From: Notospermus geniculatus
Lineage: Eukaryota; Nemertea; Pilidiophora; Heteronemertea; Lineidae
Length of the DNA: 64,000 nt
Reading direction: 5' to 3'
NCBI GenBank assembly: GCA_002633025.1
Contig: NMRB01000428.1
Span: forward strand, 200,734 to 264,733
Shown piece after piece: positions 55,871-64,000 of this stretch. Made by a program: the position numbers and the translations under genes. The first letter of the stretch is position 1, and each line of letters opens with the position of its first letter. Under the pieces are notes generated by a model. It saw only the letters and a program-made list of their open reading frames with translations. It ran no database searches and was not told where the DNA came from.

Positions 55871-57930
55871 CTAAGTGTGGGAGGAGCTCATCCTCTTGCT
55901 AGAGGTAGGATCCTTCAAAAGGACTTAAAACCTTTGTCTGGCGTAGAGCATTGGTTTTCAGATTTTTAATCTGTTGTCGTACATAGGAGGTGTTAGGCCC
56001 TGAGCCTAACGTCTGGGACTTTGGGCTTAATGGAAGAATGTCTCTCTTTCATGGGGAAGAGCCAGTGTGGTCTGCAACATATGGCACTGTCGGCGAAGGC
56101 GCTTCTGTATAAAAAAAGAGAGGTGGTGAGAAGATTCTAACATCTCTTCTTTCAAGCCTTTGCGTCCATGAGTCATTACTTCAGCCTTGAACATGGGTTG
56201 TGCTGGCGTATGTTGAATTGGGTACATGCCGTCCTGCCTTATCACGACGAGCACCGGCCAGCTGAGGATGCCGCCAACACCATGATAAATGCGATCATTA
56301 CTACTCATGATAAATCGTGCATGAATAATAAGTATATCGATGTAGACGATGACAGATCGGTCGTCGGTGGACGTTGTCAGAACCCATCCATAAACGACAG
56401 GTTATAACCGTGTGGTCGCCGGGACAACAATAGCCTGTTCATGGCCAGATTTCATCTTGGTTTGAGCGGATGATCTGTTTGGCGATCGTTTCCAAGGTCG
56501 GGGATCCAAGGTCGGGGATTTGTCGGGAGTGCAGCTGTCAGTATTGACATTTCCAATTGACATGGTTGGTCTGAAATGCCAGTGTAGTGTCAGAGGAGGC
56601 ATTTCAAGGTCACCTCCGTTGTTCAAATTGTCGGGAGTCTAGTTTTGAGGTGCCAAATGTGGAAGATGCACTTTGGGGACAACTCCCACTACTGGCCAGG
56701 GNGTGTCAATGCGTTGTAGCTAAAATGTGCCTCTTTCACTGCCTCCTCTTGGTTGGACCTCTCTTTGCAGACACTTTCACCATGAGACACGAGTGGTACG
56801 AAGGCCAGTATATCTGAGGGTGCCCAGACAGTTTAAGGAGCTTGGGCTGCCAGTGTCAGTGGGTTGTAGATACAACATGATTCCTTCGCACCCTCCTCTA
56901 GTAGAACCTCTCTTTGCGGACACTGTCACCATGCGACATGAGGTATGAAGGCCAGTTAATCCGGACAGTACCCGAAGAGTTGAAGGAGCTGGGGCTACCA
57001 GTGGATGATACTGCAACGTGGCTCCTTTGCAGTCTCCGCTATGAGAAACATCTGTTTGCAGATACCATGTCCTGAAGGTCACAAACCAGCACCTAAGTGT
57101 GGGAGGAGCTCATCCTCTTGCTAGAGGTAGGATCCTTCAAAAGGGACTTAAACCTTTGTCTGGCGTAGAGCATTGGTTTTCAGATTTTGAATCTGTTGTC
57201 GTACATAGGAGGTGTTAGGCCCTGAGCCTAATGTCTGGGACTTTGGGCTTAATGGAAGAATGTCTATCTTTCATGGGGAAGAGCCAGTGTGGTCTGCAAC
57301 ATATGGCACTGTCGGCGAAGGCGCTTCTGTATAAAAAAAGAGAGGTGGTGAGAAGATTCTAACATCTCTTCTTTCAAGCCTTTGCGTCCATGAGTCATTT
57401 AATACTTCAGCCCTGAACATGGGTAGCGCTGGTGTATGTTGAATTGGGTACATGCCGTCCTGCCTTATCACGACGAGCACCGGCCAGCTGAGGATGCCGC
57501 CAACACCATGATAAATGCGATCATTACTACTCATGATAAATCGTGCATGAATAATAAGTATATCGATGTAGACGATGACAGATTGGTTGTCGGTGGACGT
57601 TGTCAGAACCCGTCCATAAACGACAGGTTATAACCGTGTGGTCGCCGGGACAACAATAGCCTGTTCATGGTCAGTAGATTTCATCTTGGTTTGAGCGGAT
57701 GATCTGTTTGGCGATCGTTTCCAAGGTCGGGGATCCAAGGTCGGGGATTTGTCGGGAGTGCAGCTGTCAGTATTGACATTTCCAATTGACATGGTTGGTC
57801 TGAAATGCCAGTGTAGTGTCAGAGGAGGCATTTCAAGGTCACCTCCGTTGTTCAAATTGTCGGGAGTCTAGTTTTGAGGTGCCAAATGTGGAAGATGCAC
57901 TTTGGGGACAACTCCCACTACTGGCCAGGG
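55481..57930. repeat. duplicated contig ends around an N (55481-56701 and 56703-57930)
   Basis: The copy after the N at 56702 starts GTGTCAATGCGTTGTAGC, matching 55481. The copy before the N ends CCCACTACTGGCCAGGG, matching 57915-57930. Divergence is low, with indels that shift frames (for example near 56170 versus 57400). This is best explained by unmerged overlap of two alleles. Confidence 0.95.
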
Positions 57931-57985
57931 GTTTGAAAAAAACCATTCCTTGGTGAGAGAGATTGGGACTAATGTTGATGACCCA

Positions 57986-58251
57986 GCCTTGATAGCATAG
58001 TGGCTATCAATCCGCAAAGCCAGGGCAGGTCCGGGGTTCAAATCCCGGGCCACATAGGATTAATCGTCCTTGGCTCTTCAGTCCATCACATGAGACATAA
58101 GCCGTGGTGCCTTGTACCTTGTGCCTCTGCAAGGGCAAGTAAAAGACCCCATCCAAGTGAGGAACACGAGTAGCTTGAGATGGCCTCTTCCGTACTTACC
58201 CCAGGGTCAATAATGCTATGGCTTCGGCCCTGACGGACAAATCTAATACAG
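57986..58251 (+). mobile_element. full-length tRNA-derived SINE (S1)
   Basis: GCCTTGATAGCATAGTGGCT (A box), GGGTTCAAATCC (B box), then the usual body and 3' hairpin. Confidence 0.9.
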
Positions 58252-58962
58252 ATGTGGTTGTCAACCAATGTTGTACAATCACATATGCAAGCTACGCCTA
58301 CCCGGACACTGCCACCACATGTACACACCATGCCCCATCTCCCAAGTTGGAAATGAGCAGATTTGTATTCTTGTAGGCCCTAAGTCTTATGAACTGTTGA
58401 TTAACACTACCTAATGGGACCAAGGTCGAAGATTTGTCTTCAGATATTGACTGGGGAGTGACCTTGCTCAAATGGCGGTACTCCACGCAGAAACCTCATC
58501 AACCTTCATCACGTACCAGACTTCGTGTGAAGACCTTGAACATCTGTGCCAGCGATGGCCATTCTGAGACGCTCATCAAGTATTCCACCTTTCATTAAAC
58601 AGTTCTCAAATGTACTGTGTTCCTGTATTTGTCTTTGATGAATTATTCAACCTGCATATCAGGCTGCATACTTCTTGCCTTTCCGTGACCATCATGCCAT
58701 AAGGAGGTGTCACAAAGTCAGCAACCTTGGGAAGTACCTGCCCAGAATTCGTGGAACTGTTGCAGATGGCCCTCTCTTGACTCATTCAGGCCTTTCTTCG
58801 AACACATTCGCATGAAACTTACCAATCAACAATCTTACAATAAAAATAAAGTAATGTGTTGCAGCAGTTGAACGGTTTGTACTGTGAAGTCAAAAGTTGG
58901 AAAATTAGAAATAACAATGCCCTTAATCTTCAATTTCTGTTCAATTTCTCAACTGTTTCTTT

Positions 58963-59082
58963 TCAATTTCTCAAAATTGCTAAGAAAATATCCCAAAGAC
59001 GTGTGACCAATTCGTCATTACTGTAACTAGGCAGCCATGATGGTTGCTCATCTTCTCCATCAAGCTCAAATATGCCCACTTC
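58963..59082 (-). CDS. doubtful terminal exon, 39 residues
   Basis: On the minus strand, after TATTGACGTCGACAG (AG at 59083-59084), an open frame runs to TGA at 58963-58965. The product is acidic at first (F-E-L-D-G-E-D-E) and ends in a hydrophobic W-D-I-F-L-A-I-L. A competing minus frame from a better acceptor (TTATTTGTCGTTGCAG, AG at 59131-59132) ends at 58980. A short upstream minus-strand segment ending GAGAG|GTGAGC near 59199/59198 could splice to either. Opposite-strand coding at 59164-59352 is also possible. Confidence 0.25.
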   Translation of the reverse strand, partial: EVGIFELDGEDEQPSWLPSYSNDELVTRLWDIFLAILRN

Positions 59083-59163
59083 CTGTCGACGTCAATAGGA
59101 GGATGCGACGAGATACAAGATGGTCGCTCCTTCCGCTTCTGCAACGACAAATAAAGATGAATC

Positions 59164-59352
59164 ATGGACGGACCCTTGATTGAACGACGAGCTCACCTCT
59201 CGATGGGAATGAAGTTCAATAAAGAATCGTTCAATCTTGCAGCGGAAATGATCGAAATTTCAAAGGATTATTTTGTCCCAATCAGCATTTCAACGAGAGC
59301 TGTATCTGATTTCGAAACCACGTCGACGTTCCGTGCTATTGGGATCAAATAG
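59164..59352 (+). CDS. doubtful 62-residue frame
   Basis: ATG-initiated (ATC before the ATG, G at +4), single exon, CpG-rich. It reads M-D-G-P-L-I-E-R-R and later S-F-N-L-A-A-E-M-I-E-I-S-K-D-Y-F, with no recognised motif, no signal peptide and no polyadenylation signal nearby. It overlaps a minus-strand splice-like signal, so only one of the two readings can be right. Confidence 0.25.
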   Translation: MDGPLIERRAHLSMGMKFNKESFNLAAEMIEISKDYFVPISISTRAVSDFETTSTFRAIGIK

Positions 59353-59730
59353 TCTGGCCAAGTCGTACACGGTTTTCAATCATGTTGTTAGGAGTTCTTG
59401 GAGATCAGAGAATCTTGAGCATGTTGTGCCTTCATAATAGTCCTCGGATATCAAAGGAAAAATATTGGTGATGGGCACGATGGAAAGCAGGCACCACTAT
59501 GACCTTGAGATTGGTCGTATTGCAGTCTTTGTATTGTAGCCGTGTTCTATAATGTTTTGTTGAATGCGGTGGTAGATTCAAGATACAGAATAACACAAAA
59601 TTGACACACAAAATGATAATAAGCAAGAAGTCAATCTCCAGAATTCACAAATTTTCGACCCCAACCGGGGTCTTTTTCAAGTGGAACTTTACAATCTGAA
59701 ACTCTAGAAAAGTGGTAGATTGGTGTATCA

Positions 59731-59838
59731 CATGCTCCGAACGCAGGGCTTTGGTCTCGCTCCTCTTCATTCACTTGCACATATAGTGGTGTGAGTGGAT
59801 GAAGAGGAGCGCGGTAAAAGCCCTGCTGTGGGAGGATG
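59731..59838. mobile_element. palindromic hAT-like MITE (P1)
   Basis: A near-palindrome from CATGCTCC to GGGAGGATG with CAGGGCTTTGGTC / GGTAAAAGCCCTG inside. It is flanked by exact GGTGTATCA at 59722-59730 and 59839-59847. Confidence 0.88.
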
Positions 59839-60198
59839 GGTGTATCAGTAATGGGGGCACATTTCCTGATTCCAAGACCTGACAAAAATAGCAATGATTT
59901 CAACCACAGGACTGGGTGGTTGGGATATTTGATTTGGATCTGGTTATACTGCAAATGTGTGATGATCGCTCTTTGCATCAGATAATGAATGCTCCCCTGA
60001 ATCCCGGTTAATGATTCCTCCCCAACGGTCAAACCTTCCAACCTCAAGGTGCACATGCATAATTAATGACCCCAACATGTCACCCGGGACACCACATAAT
60101 GGATGCTCCCCGGGGACGCAGATAATGGCTTCTCCCTAACGTGTCACCGGGGATGTCGGAGGTTCGTCAACAGATCGCACAGCGTTGATTAGCGTTGA

Positions 60199-60429
60199 GA
60201 ACTTATCAACGCTACTCATCATCCGCCATATTTGTTTAGTGAGTGCGATAATTACTTGAAAGGTCGACAAACAGACCCGTTGGATGGGATTACTGCCGTG
60301 TATGCCCAGTCATATCTCCCGACTATTTACGGCCGTTTGAACACTTTTCCTATTTACTTATACTACCGTCTGATGAATCGGCGGCGTTTGATGGACATAA
60401 AAGACAGATCTATACCGTGTTTCCAATAA
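60199..60429 (+). CDS. doubtful coding-like frame, 76 codons
   Basis: Open from just after a TGA at 60196 to TAA at 60427-60429, with no ATG near its start. A splice acceptor ATATTTGTTTAG at 60238-60239 would place an exon start after it. The product is tyrosine-rich (S-Y-L-P-T-I-Y-G-R, Y-L-Y-Y-R) with a basic R-R-R, and the DNA is relatively CpG-rich. No homology is recognised. Confidence 0.2.
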   Translation, partial: ELINATHHPPYLFSECDNYLKGRQTDPLDGITAVYAQSYLPTIYGRLNTFPIYLYYRLMNRRRLMDIKDRSIPCFQ

Positions 60430-61194
60430 TACTTATCACTTTGACACGAGTCTCTCTTAGTTTGAGCTGAATTCTTATCGGCAAAATCATCTTTTTCTGA
60501 TTTCTTTGAAATGCTGAGTTTTCGTTGCATTTGAAGCAAGCAGATTACTCCTGTTTTTGATTCCTTTTGAACATTGCTTTGAGTTTGTTGAGAGCTATGC
60601 ATTAGATGATTTGGTCTAAGAAAGTCACTATCAATCTTGATCAAATGCAGGAGGAAACTGGAGCTCCCGAGAAATCTACAGTATGCTGAGAAATCAGACC
60701 GAATGACAGACAGTGATTTTCACTGTGCCGCTCTGATGGCAATGGCGGACGACGATGAATATTCCTCCCATCATGCAACGCTGGCTCCTCCGAGACCCCG
60801 CCACAATCAAAAGGAGGCCATTACCTTTCAGTATCCATTATAACGCATTAGTTATCGGTCAGAGATTCATTTCCATGCGTCAGGCAGACATCTTGGTCAT
60901 TCATGGCCACGATCAGACGGCCCGTTGAGAACCACATAATGACTTATTAATGAACGATGTTATGGTTTATCAAAATTCACATTATTCCTAATCATTGTTT
61001 TGTTGTCGCGGAAACCGCTGCAGTGATGGTGTAATGAAAATGGCTGGCGGTGACTGGGTGACTTCCTGTAGTCGGCGGTTAGGATCTGGTGGCTTGTCCC
61101 ATGAAGCAGCTTTCGGTTATCAATTTAGGACTTTCTACATACTAGAAACTTCCGAAGTGAAGATTCAAAAACATTTCGTTGTGTGAATCTACTT

Positions 61195-61560
61195 TTACAC
61201 AACGGCCTGAGTCTTTCATGGTTTTCGAAGCAAGAGTACCCCTCACCCCTCACCTGTCTTGCAACAACGAAGACGAAGATTCACGTTCCTTGGGCAGGGT
61301 GGTCTTCGTCCTTCATGGTTTTCTTGGTGAGAGTACCGGCAAACCCCGACCTGTCATACCAAGCAAGGCGATGACACTTGATTCTTGCTGCTCTTTTGGT
61401 TTTTCCAGCAAGAGCACCCGCCACCCTCACTGTCGTGTTTGTTTGTTTGTTGTGCAGGCGGGAGCACCGGATCCATATCCATCTCTGCCACTTTGCCCTT
61501 CCTCTTACTTATACCAAGCAGGACGAAAATTGATCCTCATCCATTCGTCTTTGTCTTTCA
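61195..61560. repeat. diverged tandem repeat, about 90 bp, carrying a 184-codon frame
   Basis: CTTTCATGGTTTTCGAAGCA, CTTCATGGTTTTCTTGGTGA and TTTTGGTTTTTCCAGCAAGA begin successive units with GAG(T/C)ACC following. The plus-strand frame 61179-61733 runs through these units and on into non-repeat sequence. A pyrimidine/GT-rich acceptor TTTGTTTGTTGTGCAG ends at 61459, but no exon is called. Confidence 0.5.
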
Positions 61561-61901
61561 CTCTCTTTCCTCCAATACTTTGTCCTCCAAAGCCACAGCT
61601 AATGACCTCGCCTACATTAGTTCAAATTGGAGATCACCGAGGCGTTCTGTTGCCCCTGGACATCAGTGACCCTTCATCTGTACGATATCCTTTTGGACTT
61701 CTATGCGGTTTTATTGGCCATGGGTTCAGATAGTTAACCACGATGATGCGGCCACCTGCTGTGGTAGATGGTCTTCCCGAGGAGGACGGCTGTCAGCACG
61801 CAGGTGGATGGGATGGGATTAAACTGACAGTCTGGAAGTAACATCGGTAATGCGTTTGAGACAAGGTGTTTCTATATTAGGCCTAACCATCACAGTGAAG
61901 A

Positions 61902-62163
61902 GCCCTGATAGCCGAGTGGTAATCACGTCTGCTTACCATGCGGCAGGTCCCGGGTTTGAATCCAGCCCGGGATTTCATTACCGGCTCTTTACCTCCGTCG
62001 CATGGGACAGTAAGCCATGGAGCCTTGTTTATTTCTTTGCAAGGGCAAGTAAAAGACCCCATCCAAGTGAGGAACATGAATAGCTTGATATGGCCTCTTC
62101 CGTACTTACCAGGGCCAATAATGCTATGGCTTCGGCCCTGACGGAAAAATCTAGTACAAAATA
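61902..62163 (+). mobile_element. full-length tRNA-derived SINE (S1) with target duplication
   Basis: GCCCTGATAGCCGAGTGGTA (A box), GGGTTTGAATCC (eroded B box) and the body follow. CATCACAGT occurs at 61888-61896 and 62169-62177 as the probable target duplication. It lies about 200 bp beyond the stop of the minus-strand exon at 62360. Confidence 0.92.
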
Positions 62164-62359
62164 CAAATCATCACAGTCATCACCAAAAAGGCCTGCCTGA
62201 TGACCTGTCCTGAAGGTTGGCTATTCGACTGTGTCCTTTAATCATGAGAAAGGATGGAAACCTGTCCATATGATGAGGTCTGCTGTTTGACTGTGTCACT
62301 GAAAGATTGGATTCTTTCCATCGTCTATCCAAAATGATCTCAAACCTGCCCTTGACCTC

Positions 62360-62629
62360 TTATCGGAATGGTAGGAAGTCCGCAATGACCAAACCTCCCG
62401 GACCCATCCAACAGGAAGTCCGTAGATGTTTGCACCGTCCATCATCAAAGTTACAGTCATCATCTCCTTCCTGAAACCGGTCCGCAAACTTTGGACAAAA
62501 TGATCTACAAGCTTTGGCCGAGTAGTAATCATTACGGAACATCTGGAAATCGGCGTTCGCTGAGCCGCAGCGGTTATTATAGGTAATTCGGCTTTTGAAG
62601 TCGGGAGGACATGCTCTCGTCTTCTGAAT
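62360..62629 (-). CDS. candidate terminal exon, 89 residues, cysteine-rich, unknown family
   Basis: On the minus strand TAATTCTGCTTTCAG (AG at 62630-62631) is a good acceptor, with a CTGTTGACC branch-like motif some 30 nt before it. The following frame is open for 89 codons in phase 0 to TAA at 62360-62362. The product has seven cysteines (about residues 7, 21, 41, 45, 59, 66 and 73), two of them as CRSFC, an acidic EGDDDC segment, and ends V-I-A-D-F-L-P-F-R. Spaced cysteines without a membrane segment suggest an extracellular or secreted domain; this is inference. A longer frame in another register (62296-62724) overlaps it, so one of them is a shadow. I do not recognise the fold and found no upstream partner exon. 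Confidence 0.4.
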   Translation of the reverse strand: MQKTRACPPDFKSRITYNNRCGSANADFQMFRNDYYSAKACRSFCPKFADRFQEGDDDCNFDDGRCKHLRTSCWMGPGGLVIADFLPFR

Positions 62630-63087
62630 CTGAAAGCAGAATTATTGTTGAAATGGTCAACAGAGTCTTTTGAACATTGGCAGTGATATCTGATGATTGT
62701 TTTCAAGTGGTCCATTTGGTTCAACTTGTTTTACGATACTTGGGTGTTTGATAGTTGGTGGTTGAAGGCTTGTGACATCGCCAGGGACCAATAGATAAAA
62801 CCCAGCATGGCTTTTTGTCCTGTGTTCAAGCTTTCATGGGTTGTTTTCAAGATATTAAAGGACCTTGGATAGAGACAAGATTGTTAGACGGGCTAATGGA
62901 ACTTGGGATCTTGATATCAACTGATGGTTGTTCTAGGTCTACTTGTCTTATAGCAGAATGTTCTTGTCCAGCTGTTTTGAGAAGTTCAGATCTGACCTGG
63001 ATGTCTTTGACTCAGTCGGAATATTGGGTTAGTGGGAAAAGGGAAGAAAAGGAGCAAAAAGGGACTGCGCTATCAAAGGCAGTCTAT

Positions 63088-63205
63088 GGGCCATATGCAC
63101 GGGTCACACTTTCATTAAAGTCCAACTTTTCTCTATGCTTCAAGCATAGAGAAAGTCTAACTTAAGCTATACTTTAGGCTAAAATGCGACCCGTGAATAC
63201 GGCCC
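63088..63205. mobile_element. hairpin MITE
   Basis: GGGCCATATGCACGGGTC and GACCCGTGAATACGGCCC are inverted ends. An inner perfect hairpin TTTCTCTATGCTT..AAGCATAGAGAAA lies at about 63128-63155. The end sequence resembles the elements at 54139 and 41636. Confidence 0.85.
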
Positions 63206-63452
63206 TTAGTCACTTAGCAAGATAGGCTACTTTGGATTTGTGTCAGAGAATCCTGAGGTAACCAGTTGTTCTCTGCAGTCCCTCAGTGAACACTCCCAAT
63301 GTCACTGAGGGGAACATTTGGAAGTCTCTGAACAAGTCTTCTTTGGATCCTGAGGACAGGTGCAAATGGCATGTTGATACCAACATCATGAGAAGCAGAG
63401 GCTGACTGTTGATTTCAATCCCTGTCTTATGATCTGTTGTTGTGTCTTTCAG

Positions 63453-63514
63453 ATGATATCAAGTCCAGACTTCTCCAGGGTGTGACGGTCACTGACGCAG
63501 GAATCGGAGATGGG
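63453..63514 (+). CDS. candidate internal exon, 62 nt, unknown protein
   Basis: Both limits are strong: TTGTTGTGTCTTTCAG before 63453 and GGG|GTAAGT after 63514. Of the three frames only one is open, giving two bases of a split codon and then D-I-K-S-R-L-L-Q-G-V-T-V-T-D-A-G-I-G-D-G, ending in phase 0. The peptide looks like ordinary folded-protein sequence. No upstream exon was found in the preceding kilobases, so its introns are probably long. I do not recognise the family. Confidence 0.5.
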
Positions 63515-63540
63515 GTAAGTTGGCAACGTCTTTCATGATA

Positions 63541-63646
63541 TTGGGTCATATGAATAAAGACTAGCAAATGCTTTTACTTGAATTTTGCAATACAAATGCA
63601 CTAAGCAATGGTGTACAAATCTGAAGTAAAAGCATCGGCAAGGATG
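63541..63646. mobile_element. hairpin MITE family G1, diverged
   Basis: CTAGCAAATGCTTTTACTTG and GAAGTAAAAGCATCGGCA are the inverted arms. It begins about 25 bp after the donor of the exon at 63453-63514, inside the presumed intron. The minus-strand frames at 63533-63746 are element-derived. Confidence 0.7.
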
Positions 63647-63716
63647 AAAAAAGGACCAGATTATGATCGGTGACGGTGCATCTATTGGCTCTAAAAATGA
63701 AAAAAACGACATTAGC

Positions 63717-63717
63717 N
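63717..63717. other. isolated ambiguous base (N)
   Basis: Unlike the Ns at 21336, 29370, 31065, 52987 and 56702, this one is not next to an obvious repeat or duplicated end. Confidence 0.8.
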
Positions 63718-64000
63718 CCATGGAGAAAGAACTGAGGAATGTCCAATGTCTATTTAGATGTCAACTGATGCACTTTTAGTGACATTGTTATAGAGTTGAA
63801 GGTGCGGTGTTGAAATATTTGATGTAGGAGGAAACTGGATCTCCCGCGTGGTCTGATGTAGGGGTTTTAAGACCTGAATAGCATGTCACAAGAGTTGATT
63901 TTTCTCAAAAAATGAAATTCAGTGCTCCAGTTGTTAGGGAATAGGAAACTAGGGAAGGGGAGAGGTATAGACTTTTCGAGGGTTTCTCAAGAAAGGGTTT

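Noticed and set aside
56027-57534. Minus frames at 56027-56308 and 57271-57534
   Set aside because: The two near-identical copies have different reading frames after an indel, so the frame is not maintained.
61179-61733. 184-codon plus-strand frame, the longest outside minisatellites
   Set aside because: Its first two thirds cover a diverged 90-bp tandem repeat and the peptide shows no recognisable domain.

Overview
This window looks like nuclear DNA from a multicellular animal, most likely a marine invertebrate with a highly heterozygous genome. It has no bacterial operons, no long open reading frames and no ribosome binding sites. It is dominated by tRNA-derived SINEs, many short palindromic MITE-type DNA transposons, minisatellites and large direct duplications. 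The octamer TAGGCCTA is strikingly frequent. I cannot name the species or phylum from the sequence; an echinoderm, hemichordate, cephalochordate or mollusc would all fit. No gene can be identified by homology. The few coding signals are short exon-like stretches, most of them on the minus strand.

Layout. 1-3 kb: unique non-coding sequence. 3-6 kb: a MITE whose inner arm has expanded into a 46-bp minisatellite, followed by a 1.37-kb tandem duplication. 6-12 kb: non-coding sequence with scattered MITEs. 12.4-18.6 kb: a 3-kb tandem duplication whose two copies differ by four clean transposon insertions. 18.6-20.6 kb: minus-strand exon-like reading frames, the best being a two-exon model at 18636-19198. 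20.7-22.2 kb: duplicated contig ends around a single N. 22-32 kb: SINE pieces, nested transposons and tandem repeats, a candidate recursive splice site at 25489/25490, and candidate minus-strand exons at 24293-24406 and 28769-28869. 31.9-36.9 kb: a 2.48-kb tandem duplication. 37.6-47.0 kb: a 4.7-kb tandem duplication, again with MITE presence/absence differences. 47-52 kb: low-repeat sequence. 52.3-57.9 kb: two further duplications, each with a single N exactly at the junction. 58-64 kb: SINEs, MITEs and several short coding-like islands, including a cysteine-rich minus-strand exon at 62360-62629 and a well-bounded plus-strand exon at 63453-63514.

Seven direct duplications cover almost half of the window. 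Three have an N at or next to the copy boundary and look like overlapping contig ends or two alleles that were never merged. The other four may be real tandem duplications or gap-free joins of the two haplotypes. In either case the paired copies work as a natural experiment: comparing them gives filled and empty sites for transposons and shows which open frames are not under selection.
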